Position numbers and translations under genes: made by a program
Notes under the pieces: generated by a model
Database searches by the model: none
What the model was told of the DNA's origin: nothing
Seen by the model: only the letters and a program-made list of their open reading frames with translations
Shown: piece after piece, positions 45,806 to 54,979 of the stretch
How the letters are laid out: every line of letters begins with the position of its first letter
Position numbering within the stretch: the stretch's first letter is position 1
Assembly: GCF_003947415.1 (NCBI RefSeq)
Contig: NZ_QHKL01000005.1
Coordinates: 83,053-147,052, forward strand
Source: Amycolatopsis sp. WAC 01376
Lineage (GTDB): Bacteria; Actinomycetota; Actinomycetes; Mycobacteriales; Pseudonocardiaceae
Direction: 5' to 3'
Length of the DNA stretch: 64,000 nucleotides

Positions 45806-48097
45806 GTGCTTCTGGTGACCGAGAACTCCGGCTCCGCCAGATCCGGCGAGACCGGGAAAGCACGCGCGGAACCGAGACCGGTTTCCACGGCCGCGCTGAC
45901 GTTCGGGCGCGCACTGCGGCAGCGGAGGCAGGACGTCGGACTGGCGTTGCGCGATCTCCAGAAACTCGCCTATGTCGACAAAAGTCTGATCAGCCGGGTC
46001 GAACGCGGCCTCACCCCGCCGAGCGCGGAATTCGCCGCGGCCTGCGATCGCGCGCTGGGCGCCGGCGGGACGCTGATCGTGCTCGCCGAAGCCGCCCGCG
46101 CCGAACCGTATGTGCACCTTCCTCCGCCGCCGGGTCATTTCGTCGGCCGTGAAGAACATTTCGCCCTGCTCGACGAAAAAGTGTTCACCGAGGCGGCCAA
46201 AGTGGTCTTCGTCGCCGGACCGCCCGGCGTCGGGAAGACCGCGCTCGTCCTGCATTGGGCGAACCGGCGCCAGGAGGAGTTCGACAGCGTCCTCTGGTCG
46301 GATCTGCGCGGTTACGCGGCGGGCTCCCCCGCGCAGCCCGCCGACATCCTCGACGACCTCCTGCGCTGCCTCGGTGTCCGCCCCGACCGGATCCCCGCCG
46401 AGGAGCACATGCGGCTCGCGCTGCTGCGCGGCCTGTTGCGCGGTCAGCGCACGCTCGTCGTGCTGGACAACGCCCTCGACTCGCGGCAGGTGCGGCTGGT
46501 GCTGCCCGGCACGCCGGACACCACCGTGCTGATCACCAGCAGACGGCGGCTGTCCGGACTGGTCGTCGGCAGCGGCGCGGTCCAGGTTTCCTTGGAGCCA
46601 CTGGAAGAACTCGAAGCGACGCGGCTCATGGCCGACCTCATCGGCGACGAACGCGCGGCGGGCGATCCCGAAGGCGTCGGCAGGCTCGTCCGGCTGTGCG
46701 CGGCGCTGCCGCTCGCGGTGAACATCGCCGCCGAACGGGTCGCCACGCATCCGCATCAGAGCGTCGGCGATCCCGCCCGCGAACTCGTCGCCGAGGGGCG
46801 GCGACTCGAACTGCTCGCGGTCGACGACGACGCGGTCGGCGTCCGGGCCGCGTTCAGCTGGTCCTACCGCGCACTGGAGGCCGACACCGCCCGCATGTTC
46901 CGGCTGCTCGGCCTCCACCCCGGCCCGCGGTTCACCGCGAGCGCGGCGGCCGCGCTCGCCGGGCTGCCCGGACACGACGCGCGCCGGCTTCTCGACAAGC
47001 TCGTGCACGCCCACCTCGTCCAGCAGATCGGCGCGCAGTACTACCGCTTCCACGACCTGCTCCGCGTCTACGCCGCCGAAGAGGCCGCAGCCGGGCAATG
47101 GCGGGACGAGCGGCAGGCGGCGGTCTCCCGGCTGACCCACTGGTACCTCCACGCGGCCAACGCGGCGAGCTGGACACTGACCCCGGCCCGTGACCACCAC
47201 GTCGACCTGGGTCCCGCACCCGAAGGCGTCGAGCCGCTCGGGTTCGCCACCTTCGACGAGGCCTACATCTGGTGTGCGTCGGAGATGCCGAGCATCACCG
47301 GCGTCGCCCGGCTGGCGCTGGACCACGGGTTGTACGAGATCGGCTGGCGGCTGCCGGTGGAACTGTTCGACTACCACCTGCTCGGCAGGCCATGGCAGAC
47401 GTGGATCTCCAGCCACGAAGTCGCGATCGAGTCCGCGAAGGCGGGTGACGACCTCGGCGGGCTGGCATGGTCGGCGATCAACCTCGCCGAGGCGCACCGG
47501 CGGCGCGGCGACCTCGACCGCGCGCACGAACTGTTCGGCCAGGCCGTCGAGATCTCCGAGGAGATCGGCGAGAACCCGAGCCTCGGCTGGGCGCTGGTCG
47601 GGCTCGGGAACATCGCGCACGAACGCGAGGATTACGCCGAAGCCGTGCGGCTGGCCGAAAAGAGCGTGGAGGTGAACGCGCGGATCGGCTACCGGCTCGG
47701 CGAAGCGACCGCGCGGGTCCACCTCGGCCGTGCGTACCGCGATCTCGGCGAACGCGACCTCGCCCTCGACCACGGCCGCCGCGCCTTCGAGGCGTACGCG
47801 AAGGACGCGGACCAGCACGGCATGGGTTTCGCGCTGGTGCCGCTCGCCAGGACCAGCCGCCGGTTCGGCGATCTGGACCAGGCGCTCGCGTACTGCGAGC
47901 AGGCGCTGACCGCCTACCGGAACTGCGGCGACGTCTGGGGGCAGGCCGACGCGCTCGACGAACGCGGCTGCGCGCTGGCCGCGCGGGGGCGGGCCGATGA
48001 GGCCATGACCGCCTGGCGCGACGCGCTCCAGCTCGTCATGGATCTCGACGACCGGAAGGCGAGCGTGCTGCGGGGCCGCCTCGAAGGCGCGGTTTAG
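45806..48097 (+). CDS. XRE-NB-ARC-TPR transcriptional regulator
   Basis: 763 aa from GTG45806 (GTG45815 also possible; GGGGAGAAAG is between). HTH at 30-90: FGRALRQRRQDVGLALRDLQ, KLAYVDKSLISRVERGLTPP. NB-ARC at ~120-440: P-loop AGPPGVGKTALVLHW, Walker B TLVVLDNALD, ITSRRRL, CAALPLAVNIA. TPRs from ~530: AWSAINLAEAHRRRGDLDRA, LGWALVGLGNIAHEREDYAE, ATARVHLGRAYRDLGERDLA, AYCEQALTAYRNCGDVWGQA. An ATP-gated, peptide- or protein-sensing regulator (AfsR/GutR-type). The nearby micro-ORF is a candidate ligand source, by inference only. Confidence 0.92.
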   Translation: MLLVTENSGSARSGETGKARAEPRPVSTAALTFGRALRQRRQDVGLALRDLQKLAYVDKSLISRVERGLTPPSAEFAAACDRALGAGGTLIVLAEAARAEPYVHLPPPPGHFVGREEHFALLDEKVFTEAAKVVFVAGPPGVGKTALVLHWANRRQEEFDSVLWSDLRGYAAGSPAQPADILDDLLRCLGVRPDRIPAEEHMRLALLRGLLRGQRTLVVLDNALDSRQVRLVLPGTPDTTVLITSRRRLSGLVVGSGAVQVSLEPLEELEATRLMADLIGDERAAGDPEGVGRLVRLCAALPLAVNIAAERVATHPHQSVGDPARELVAEGRRLELLAVDDDAVGVRAAFSWSYRALEADTARMFRLLGLHPGPRFTASAAAALAGLPGHDARRLLDKLVHAHLVQQIGAQYYRFHDLLRVYAAEEAAAGQWRDERQAAVSRLTHWYLHAANAASWTLTPARDHHVDLGPAPEGVEPLGFATFDEAYIWCASEMPSITGVARLALDHGLYEIGWRLPVELFDYHLLGRPWQTWISSHEVAIESAKAGDDLGGLAWSAINLAEAHRRRGDLDRAHELFGQAVEISEEIGENPSLGWALVGLGNIAHEREDYAEAVRLAEKSVEVNARIGYRLGEATARVHLGRAYRDLGERDLALDHGRRAFEAYAKDADQHGMGFALVPLARTSRRFGDLDQALAYCEQALTAYRNCGDVWGQADALDERGCALAARGRADEAMTAWRDALQLVMDLDDRKASVLRGRLEGAV

Positions 48098-48192
48098 AGC
48101 GGGCTGAAGGGGCCCTTCACCTGTCATGAATGACCCTCGCGGGCTGCTGATCCCGACGCGCTGCCTCTAGAGCCTGGCGCGTTCTTGACCGT

Positions 48193-48232
48193 CCATAGGG
48201 GACACAAGCCCAGATCGCGGTGTCCCTTATGG
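48193..48232. terminator. Hairpin (13-bp stem, one G-T pair)
   Basis: CCATAGGGGACAC (48193-48205) pairs with GTGTCCCTTATGG (48220-48232). Downstream of the regulator gene. Confidence 0.55.
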
Positions 48233-48254
48233 GCAGTTTATGAAACTTGAGCGC

Positions 48255-48304
48255 GGGTCGTGAGTGGTAATGAGCGTTCTAACGCTCATTACCACTCACG
48301 ACCC
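48255..48304. terminator. Perfect hairpin (24-bp stem, 2-nt centre), GTCGTGAGTG family
   Basis: Arms 48255-48278 and 48281-48304 are exact reverse complements; the arm starts GGGTCGTGAGTGGTAATGAG. Shares GGTCGTGAGTG with the 16815 hairpin. Between convergent 45806(+) and 48417(-). Confidence 0.75.
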
Positions 48305-48416
48305 CCGCGCTAAACCGTATACATAGGCATAAATCAGACGTTTCACCGATCAAACGGGTCCTTTATGGACACTCAAGGCGCGACCGGCGCCTGGAACCGG
48401 ACCGCCTTACCCTGGC

Positions 48417-49649
48417 CTAGAGCTTCACCGGCAGGTTGTGCAGCCCGCGGGTGATCGCGCTCGGCCACCACACGAGCCGGTCTTCCGGCACGGTCAGCGT
48501 CATCGACGGCGCGCGGCCGAACAGCGTCTCCAGGGCCGCGGACGCCTGCATGCGCGCGAGCGCGGCGCCGATGCAGATATGCGGGCCGACGCCGAAGGCC
48601 ACGTGCCGCACCGGCCGCTCGCCAGGGCGGAAGGCGAGCGGTTCGGGGTGGACCTCCGGATCGCGGTTGGCCGCCAGCAACGACAACAGGATCGGATCGC
48701 CCGCTTCCATCCGCTGCCCGGCGAGTTCCATCGGCTCGGTGACGAACCGCCAGCTGGTGTTCTGCAGCGGGGTGTCGCGGCGCAGGACCTCCTCGATGAC
48801 GAGCGTCAGATACGAGCCGTCGGCGCGGGCGCGGGCCGCCTCCTCCGGATGTGTGATGAGGGTCAGCGCGGTGGACGCGATGAGGCTGATCGTCGTCTCG
48901 TGCCCGGCGATCAAGGAGAGGAACGCCGTCGCGGCGACCTCTTCGTCGGTCAGCTTCCCGGCGGCTTCCTGCGTGAGCAGGTCGCTGATCAGGTCCGCCC
49001 CGGGTTGGGCGCGTTTGCGGGCGACGACGTCGGCGAGCAACGCGTCCAGATCGTCGGTGGCCTTGAGCATCGACGCCATGTCGGTGACGTCACCGGCGGC
49101 GACCACCAGCGCCGGCGGGCGGACCTCGTCCAGCAGGGTGTCCGGGATGCCGATCAGCTCGCAGATCGACCGGATTCCCAGCGGATACGCGAAATCCTCG
49201 ACGAGGTCGCCCTCACCCCGGTCCAGGATCGGGTCCAGTAGTTCGTTCGCGAGCCGATGCGTGCGGTCGCGCATGTGCTGCAGCCGCCGCGGGCCGAACG
49301 CGCCGGCGCAGGCCTTGCGCAGCCGCGCGTGCTCCTCGCCCTCGAAGTTGTTCATATGCCCGATGAGCGACGGCCGGTGGTCGGCGGGCAGGCCCAGATT
49401 GGCCTTGCGCCAGTGTTCCGCCGCGACGGCCGGGCATTTGGACAACCGGGGATCGGCCATCGCGGAGACGACGTCCGCGTGCCGGGTCAGCAGCCAGGTC
49501 CAGGTGTCGCCGGGGAGCGGGAGCCGGAACGCCGGGGCGTTCGCCCGGAGCCATGCGTATGCGGGCGAGGGATCCCTGTCGAATCCCGGGCCGAACATCA
49601 CGGGGACCGCGGCGTCGTCGTATGCGGCATCAGGCATACGAGTCACCAT
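48417..49649 (-). CDS. Cytochrome P450 (canonical)
   Basis: 410 aa from ATG49649 (in-frame ATG49637 possible). I-helix SLIAGHETTISLIAS with the acid-alcohol pair intact; K-helix EEVLR; heme loop AFGVGPHICIGAALAR with axial Cys; C-helix HARLRKACAGAFGPRRLQHM. Typical soluble class I P450 needing ferredoxin and reductase from elsewhere. Resembles CYP105/107-type enzymes of actinomycete secondary metabolism. Substrate unknown. Confidence 0.94.
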   Translation of the reverse strand: MVTRMPDAAYDDAAVPVMFGPGFDRDPSPAYAWLRANAPAFRLPLPGDTWTWLLTRHADVVSAMADPRLSKCPAVAAEHWRKANLGLPADHRPSLIGHMNNFEGEEHARLRKACAGAFGPRRLQHMRDRTHRLANELLDPILDRGEGDLVEDFAYPLGIRSICELIGIPDTLLDEVRPPALVVAAGDVTDMASMLKATDDLDALLADVVARKRAQPGADLISDLLTQEAAGKLTDEEVAATAFLSLIAGHETTISLIASTALTLITHPEEAARARADGSYLTLVIEEVLRRDTPLQNTSWRFVTEPMELAGQRMEAGDPILLSLLAANRDPEVHPEPLAFRPGERPVRHVAFGVGPHICIGAALARMQASAALETLFGRAPSMTLTVPEDRLVWWPSAITRGLHNLPVKL

Positions 49650-49777
49650 GCCAGCTTGTGGCGGTATCGCGTCCGGCGAACGCAGGCATCGGCCTGTCTC
49701 ACGCGATCGTCAACGCGGTCCCCCTGTCACCCCCTCATGGTGACCCAGCAAGATCGAGCGGGTGCGGTGTGTGACGG

Positions 49778-51286
49778 ATGGAGGTGACCCTCGTCAGCGA
49801 GTTCGCCGAGCACGACCGTGATCCGGTCTCGGAGCGCCCGCGCGGTTCGCTCCGGGTTTTCGCCGACACCGTCGGCCTCGCCGCCGCCCGCGTCTGGCGG
49901 CTGCGTGGTCGCGCCTGGAACACCCTGCGGCATCCGGCGGGCTGGGAACTGTGGCGTCTGCCGCCCGCGGCGGTCTTCTGGATGCTCGGCACCGAGATCG
50001 CGGTCGCCGTCTGGGCCCTGTACAGCGGTTTCAAGGACTCCGTCACCGCCACGGATCTCGTCCGTTTCGGCGTGATCGCGGGCTGCACGATCTGGTATCT
50101 CGTCCAGACGCAGCATCCCGAGGAACAGCGCCGCGCCGACGACCGGCGCGGCGAGCACATCGACCAGACCGCCGTCTGGCTGGGCAGCGCGGCCGTCCTG
50201 CTGCCGCCCACGTTGTCGCTCGTGCTGCTGCTGATGGTGCGCGTGCAGCGCTACTCCATCGCGCACAAGGCGATGACGACGTTCCTCTTCACCACCGCCG
50301 CGCACGCCGTGTCCATCCTGGGCGTGCACACGATCACCGAACTGACGTCACTGCACGCCTGGCTCGCGTCGGGCACGCTCCCCCAGCGGGCCGAGGACAT
50401 CGTGATGGCCGCCGTCGCGCTGGTGGGCGCCGCGCTCTGGTACTTCGCGTCGCAAACCCTCCTGATCAGCATCGCGCGTGGCCTGGCGTGGGGCGGCTGG
50501 CGGCGGCAGAAGCTGATCGGCAGCTGGGCCGACAACGCGGACTTCGTCTACGCGCTGCAACTCGCCGCATGCACCACGATCCTCGGCGCGGTCAACATCG
50601 CACTGGTGCCGTTGGTGATGATCGGTGTCGCGTTGCGCTCGACCCGGCTCTCGCAGGCGCTGGCGGACACGATCGCGCGCAGCCAGCGTGACCGGAAGAC
50701 CGGGCTGCTGACCGAGGACTCCTTCCACGCCCCGGCCGCCCTGCGGCTGCTCGAAGACCAGACCGAACGGCGGCCGACCGCGTTCCTGATGCTGGACCTC
50801 GACCACTTCAAGCAGTGGAACGACAAGTACGGGCATTCCGGCGGCGACATCGTGCTCGGCTGCGTCAGCGCCGTGCTGCGGCAGAACACCCGCGCCACCG
50901 ACGTCGTCGGGCGGTGGGGTGGCGAGGAGTTCGCGGTACTGCTGCCCGACACCACCCGCGAGGAGGCGATGCGGATCGCCGACCGGATCCGGGAGGCCGT
51001 CGCGAAGACCGCCATCACCGGCCTGACCGAACTCGCCAGCGGGCACGCCACGAACGAACCCCGCGCGGTGGGACCGATCCTCGGCTGCACCGTGTCGATC
51101 GGCGTCGGCCTCTCGCCCGAGCACTCGACGGACTACGGCGAGCTCTTCCGTGCGGCCGACTCGGCGATGTACCAAGCGAAACGGAACGGACGGAACCGCG
51201 TGGTCATGGCACCTTCCGAGCACGCGAGTCTCGTCCCTGAACACGCGCCGATGTCACGTATGGGGCCGACCCGGCCCCATACGTGA
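49778..51286 (+). CDS. Membrane diguanylate cyclase (GGDEF)
   Basis: 502 aa. N-terminal ~270 residues form about six helices (AVFWMLGTEIAVAVWALYSG, FGVIAGCTIWYLVQTQ, VWLGSAAVLLPPTLSLVLLL, LLISIARGLAW). GGDEF domain: AFLMLDLDHFKQWNDKYGHS, RATDVVGRWGGEEFAVLLPD, with an intact active site (GGEEF) and a preceding RxxD (RATD) inhibitory site 5 residues upstream. Makes c-di-GMP, which represses sporulation via BldD in actinomycetes. Second copy of the type is 61244. Its stop lies inside a hairpin arm. Confidence 0.94.
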   Translation: MEVTLVSEFAEHDRDPVSERPRGSLRVFADTVGLAAARVWRLRGRAWNTLRHPAGWELWRLPPAAVFWMLGTEIAVAVWALYSGFKDSVTATDLVRFGVIAGCTIWYLVQTQHPEEQRRADDRRGEHIDQTAVWLGSAAVLLPPTLSLVLLLMVRVQRYSIAHKAMTTFLFTTAAHAVSILGVHTITELTSLHAWLASGTLPQRAEDIVMAAVALVGAALWYFASQTLLISIARGLAWGGWRRQKLIGSWADNADFVYALQLAACTTILGAVNIALVPLVMIGVALRSTRLSQALADTIARSQRDRKTGLLTEDSFHAPAALRLLEDQTERRPTAFLMLDLDHFKQWNDKYGHSGGDIVLGCVSAVLRQNTRATDVVGRWGGEEFAVLLPDTTREEAMRIADRIREAVAKTAITGLTELASGHATNEPRAVGPILGCTVSIGVGLSPEHSTDYGELFRAADSAMYQAKRNGRNRVVMAPSEHASLVPEHAPMSRMGPTRPHT

Positions 51287-51289
51287 CAT
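51251..51289. terminator. Hairpin (18-bp stem, 3-nt loop) containing the 49778 stop
   Basis: ATGTCACGTATGGGGCCG (51251-51268), loop ACC, CGGCCCCATACGTGACAT (51272-51289). The stop codon of the diguanylate cyclase (51284-51286) lies in the right arm, so the last 12 codons are encoded by hairpin DNA. Between convergent genes. Confidence 0.75.
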
Positions 51290-51313
51290 TCGGGAGCACC
51301 CCGAAGACCCGCT

Positions 51314-52261
51314 TCAGCGGCGGGTCACGAGGCGAGTCTCGAGCAGGTCGTCGACCACGCAGGTCTCCACGCCGGTCCGCCGTTCGAACGCGGATCCGCG
51401 CAACGGCCACAGCGCGACCAGCACGATGCCCACCGCGGCGAGGGCGGCCAGCACCAGCGCGGCGACGAACTGGGCGGCGCCGTCGGTCGCCGTGCTCAGC
51501 ACCGCGAAGCCGATCAGGACGATCGCGGTGGGCAGCACCGTGGCCAGCGCCACCAGCGCGGCGGGGGTGCGGCGCAGGTCCCGGCGCCGGGTGGTCAGCC
51601 AGGCGGCGAGGAGGCAGGCGAACGACGCGCCCAGCAGGCAGGCGCCCGCCGTGTCACTGAGCCGGTGCCAGCCCAGCGCGATGGTCGACGACGCGACCCA
51701 GGCGACGGCGACGCCGCCGATCCCGATGATCACCGGGCGGAACCGTTGGGGCAGAACGAAAGCGAGGGCCATCAGAATGGCAATGGCGGCGCTGACGTGT
51801 CCGCTCGGGAAACTGTTGTGGCCCGGTCCGCGGCCGCCGTCGGGCAGTTCGGGACGGACGAGGACGTAGAGCTTGAGCAACTGCGCGGCGACGAGCGGGA
51901 ACACGAGCACGCTCAGCGCGGGGATCAGGAGGCCGGGTTTGCGCCGGATCAGCGCCAGACCGACGAGCATGATCCCGGCGGCGCCGATGACGAGCACCAT
52001 GTCCTGGTCGCGCAGCGGTCCCGCCCAGTCCATTGTGGACCACTGACCGGACTGCGCGCTGCGGACGACGCCGTTTTCCGCCAGCTGCCCGGCCGACGTG
52101 TGCACGAAGAGCACGTAGGTCACGACGAACGCGGCGGCCAGTCCCAGTCCGGTGGCGAGCTGGAACACGGCCCTGGACAGGGTGCGCCTTGGCTCGGCGT
52201 GCCGTCCCGGCAGCGGGCGGTGGGCGGGGGTCGGCTTCGCTTCGTGGGTGAGTAGGGCCAT
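51314..52261 (-). CDS. PAP2 superfamily phosphatase (membrane)
   Basis: 315 aa from ATG52261. Catalytic motifs: KLYVLVRPELP (K-x6-RP), FPSGHVSA (PSGH) and ALGWHRLSDTAGA (x-x-H-x3-D), the phosphatidic-acid phosphatase triad. Hydrophobic helices VFQLATGLGLAAAFVVTYVL, MVLVIGAAGIMLVGLALI, IAILMALAFVLPQ, GIGGVAVAWVASSTIALG and LLGASFACLLAAWL. Membrane lipid-phosphate phosphatase or undecaprenyl-pyrophosphatase-like. Divergent from the two-component operon; the 110-bp gap holds both promoters. Confidence 0.9.
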   Translation of the reverse strand: MALLTHEAKPTPAHRPLPGRHAEPRRTLSRAVFQLATGLGLAAAFVVTYVLFVHTSAGQLAENGVVRSAQSGQWSTMDWAGPLRDQDMVLVIGAAGIMLVGLALIRRKPGLLIPALSVLVFPLVAAQLLKLYVLVRPELPDGGRGPGHNSFPSGHVSAAIAILMALAFVLPQRFRPVIIGIGGVAVAWVASSTIALGWHRLSDTAGACLLGASFACLLAAWLTTRRRDLRRTPAALVALATVLPTAIVLIGFAVLSTATDGAAQFVAALVLAALAAVGIVLVALWPLRGSAFERRTGVETCVVDDLLETRLVTRR

Positions 52262-52371
52262 GTGTCTCACTGTCCCCACACCGTTTAGCCGGGAGGTCCG
52301 GACAATGTCATGGTTCTGCTACAAGATTGAGCCGAGTCGCACACGCGCGGCGATATCCGAATAATGGCGGC

Positions 52372-53064
52372 GTGGCAAGTGTCCTTTTGATCGAAGACGA
52401 CGCGTCCGTCCGGGAGGGGCTGGAACTCGCGCTGCGCCGGCAGGCGCATACCGTCCACACCGCCGAGAGCGGTGAGCTCGGGCTGGAGAAACTGCGGGTG
52501 TTCCAGCCCGACATCGTCGTGCTGGACCTGATGCTCCCCGGGATCGACGGCTTCGAGACCTGCCGCCGCATCCGTTCGGCCGGTGAGGTGCCGATCATCA
52601 TGCTCACCGCCCGCAGCGACGACTTCGACATCGTGGCCGGCCTGGAGGCGGGCGCCGACGACTACGTGACCAAGCCGATCGAACCCCGCGTGCTCGACGC
52701 GCGGATCCGGGCCGTGCTGCGGCGCGCGGTGAGCGAGAAACCCGCGAACGAGGACGAACCCGGCGGGGAACGGCACGGCCGTCTGGTCATCGACCGAGCC
52801 GGGCTGGTGGTCACGAAGAACGGCGAGCCGGTCTCGCTGACCCCCACCGAGCTGAAACTGCTGCTGGAGCTCTCGCGCACGCCGGGGCAGGTCTACAGCC
52901 GCCAGCAGATCCTCTCCGCCGTCTGGGATCACGACTATCTCGGCGACTCGCGGCTGGTCGACGCCTGTGTCCAGCGGCTGCGCGCGAAGATCGAAGACGT
53001 GCCCGCGAAACCCGAACACGTCCAGACCGTCCGCGGCTTCGGATACCGATTCGGCCGTTCATGA
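52372..53064 (+). CDS. OmpR-family response regulator
   Basis: 230 aa from GTG52372. Receiver: SVLLIEDDASVREGLELALR, phospho-Asp in DIVVLDLMLPGIDGFE, IIMLTARSDDFD, DDYVTKPIEP. Winged HTH: SLTPTELKLLLELSRTPGQV, YSRQQILSAVWDHDYLGDSR, LVDACVQRLRAKIEDVPAKP. Overlaps the kinase gene (ATGA). Resembles the envelope-stress regulator CseB in gene order. Confidence 0.95.
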   Translation: MASVLLIEDDASVREGLELALRRQAHTVHTAESGELGLEKLRVFQPDIVVLDLMLPGIDGFETCRRIRSAGEVPIIMLTARSDDFDIVAGLEAGADDYVTKPIEPRVLDARIRAVLRRAVSEKPANEDEPGGERHGRLVIDRAGLVVTKNGEPVSLTPTELKLLLELSRTPGQVYSRQQILSAVWDHDYLGDSRLVDACVQRLRAKIEDVPAKPEHVQTVRGFGYRFGRS

Positions 53065-54485
53065 GGCTGCTCTCCGGGCTGCGGCCCCGGCTCATCCTGG
53101 CCTTCGCGGCGATGACGATCATCGGGGCGGCGGCCACGGCGGGGGTCAGTTACGTCTCGGCGAGGAACGCGATCCTCAAAGCCGTCCAGGACGCGGCGAT
53201 GGACCAGCTGAAGGACCGGGTCAGCGCCTACGGCCGCCCGCTGTCCACGCCGCCGACGCAGGAGCAGCTCAACGACTTCGCGGGCAGCCTGCGGTTGAAC
53301 GCGGTCGCGGTCTACCGGAACCTGCGGTCGGTCAACGGCCCGGATCTGACCACCTTTTCTCCAGAGCTGCGGCAGAGCATCGCGAACAACACCCGGATCC
53401 AGTTCCAGCGGGTGGACCGCGACGCCGGCCCGGAACCCGTCCCCGAACTCCTGATCGGCCTGCCGGTGCTGGTGCGGCAGCCGGACGGGCTGATGGGGCC
53501 CAGCGGCGTCGAGGTGTACTCGCTCACGTCGCTCGTCCAGCAGCAGAAGGCGATCGAAGAACTCGCGAGATCCGCCTGGCAGACGGCCGCGCTCGTGCTG
53601 CCTCTGGCCGCCGCGCTCGCCCTGCTCGCGGCGAGACAGGTGCTGCGGCCGGTCCGGGCGCTCAACACCGCCGCCGCCCAGCTCGGCGAAGGCAGGCTCG
53701 ACGTCCGGCTGCCCGCCAAGGGATCCGACGAGCTGGCCGAACTGGTCACCACCTTCAACAACACCGCCGCCGAACTGGAACGCACGGTCGGCGAGCTGAG
53801 AGCCATGGAGGCCGACGCGCGCCGGTTCGTCGCCGACGTCTCGCACGAGCTCCGCACACCGCTCGCGGCGATGAACGCGGTCACCGATGTCCTGGACGAG
53901 GACGCGGAGACACTGCCGCCGGACACCGCCGTCGCGGCGCGGCTGGTTTCGGGTGAGACCCGCAGGCTGACCCGGCTCGTCCAGGACCTGGTGGAGATCT
54001 CCCGGTTCGACGCGGGCCGCGCCGAACTCGTGCTCGACGAATGGGATCTCGCGACGGCGATCCGGGACAGCCTCGACGCGCGCGGCTGGCGCGACGGCGA
54101 AGACCTGGTCACCGACCTGCCGGAAGGCGTTCTCGCCCGCGTGGACCGGCGGCGGCTCGACCTCATCGTGGCCAACCTCGTCGGCAACGCGTTCCGGCAC
54201 GGCGCGGCCCCGGTCGAAGTCCGCCTGCGCGCCGGCGACGACGGCGTCACCCTGGAGGTCGAAGATCACGGGCCGGGGATCGATCCCGAAGTCCTGCCGC
54301 ATGTGTTCGACCGGTTCACCAAGGCCGACACCGCCCGCGCCCGCTCCGAGGGCAGCGGGCTGGGACTGGCGATCGCGCTCGAGAACGCCCGCCTGCACGG
54401 CGGTGACCTGACCGCCGCCGACACCGGGCACGGCGCCCGGTTCGTCCTGCGCCTGCCGCACCGGACCGAAGGAGGCACGCGATGA
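53061..54485 (+). CDS. Sensor histidine kinase
   Basis: 474 aa. Two membrane helices (LILAFAAMTIIGAAATAGVS; AWQTAALVLPLAAALALLAA) enclose a ~150-residue extracytoplasmic sensor. HAMP, then H-box ADVSHELRTPLAAMNAVTD (phospho-His), N-box LIVANLVGNAFRHG, G1 EDHGPGIDPEVLP, F-box DRFTKADTAR, G2 GSGLGLAIALENARLHGG. Co-transcribed with regulator and lipoprotein; the lipoprotein probably modulates the sensor, as CseA does for CseC. Ligand unknown. Confidence 0.95.
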   Translation: MRLLSGLRPRLILAFAAMTIIGAAATAGVSYVSARNAILKAVQDAAMDQLKDRVSAYGRPLSTPPTQEQLNDFAGSLRLNAVAVYRNLRSVNGPDLTTFSPELRQSIANNTRIQFQRVDRDAGPEPVPELLIGLPVLVRQPDGLMGPSGVEVYSLTSLVQQQKAIEELARSAWQTAALVLPLAAALALLAARQVLRPVRALNTAAAQLGEGRLDVRLPAKGSDELAELVTTFNNTAAELERTVGELRAMEADARRFVADVSHELRTPLAAMNAVTDVLDEDAETLPPDTAVAARLVSGETRRLTRLVQDLVEISRFDAGRAELVLDEWDLATAIRDSLDARGWRDGEDLVTDLPEGVLARVDRRRLDLIVANLVGNAFRHGAAPVEVRLRAGDDGVTLEVEDHGPGIDPEVLPHVFDRFTKADTARARSEGSGLGLAIALENARLHGGDLTAADTGHGARFVLRLPHRTEGGTR

Positions 54486-54979
54486 GGAGGATCCGGGTGC
54501 TGCCCGCTCTCGCGGCCGCGGCGCTGGTGGCGGCCTGCGGCGTCCAGCCGACCGGCGTCGTCCCGGCCGGGCCGGGGCCGTCGATCCGCGCCACCACGGG
54601 GACGAACGTCGTCAACGGTCTGACGCTGTACTTCGTCTCCGACGGCCGGGTCATCCCGGTGACACGGCCCACCGAAGGTTTCATCTCACCCGAAGGCGCG
54701 CTCACGCTGCTGCTGAAGGGACCGACGGAACGGGAAGCCGCGCAGGGGCTCACCACGTTCGTCCCGGCGGAGGTGGGGCGGGTCGAGGTGTACTCGGGCG
54801 ATCCGACCGCCATCGTGCTGCCGTTCAGTATGCGAAAACTGTCGAATCAGGCCATCAACCAGCTGGTCTGCACCACGATCGCGGCGTCGGCGGCGACCAC
54901 GCGGGCTCCGAGCTCCCCGGGAGTGAACGTGACCTCGGCGGACGGGGACATGTACTTCCAGTCCTGCAAAGCGGACTGA
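54482..54979 (+). CDS. Lipoprotein, GerMN-like domain
   Basis: 165 aa. Lipobox LVAACG after a short signal. TLYFVSDGRVIPVTRPTEGF, ALTLLLKGPTEREAAQGLTT, EVYSGDPTAIVLPFSM fit the GerMN/LpqB-type beta-sandwich. Overlaps the kinase stop (ATGA), so it belongs to the same operon and is presumably an extracytoplasmic partner of the sensor. Ends in a Cys-containing tail (QSCKAD). Confidence 0.88.
   Translation: MRRIRVLPALAAAALVAACGVQPTGVVPAGPGPSIRATTGTNVVNGLTLYFVSDGRVIPVTRPTEGFISPEGALTLLLKGPTEREAAQGLTTFVPAEVGRVEVYSGDPTAIVLPFSMRKLSNQAINQLVCTTIAASAATTRAPSSPGVNVTSADGDMYFQSCKAD

Larger units (their letters stand above)
48098..48416. other. Intergenic region with hairpins
   Basis: 319 bp between convergent genes. 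Begins with a decayed GGGCTGAAGGGGCCCTTCAC element (48102-48121), then two hairpins (48193-48232, 48255-48304). A further GGTCCTTTATGGACACTCAA half-element lies at 48357-48376. No gene. Confidence 0.6.

Noticed and set aside
45521..48127. 868-codon minus-strand frame opposite the XRE-NB-ARC-TPR gene
   Set aside because: Shadow frame; the plus strand has clear HTH, NB-ARC and TPR motifs.
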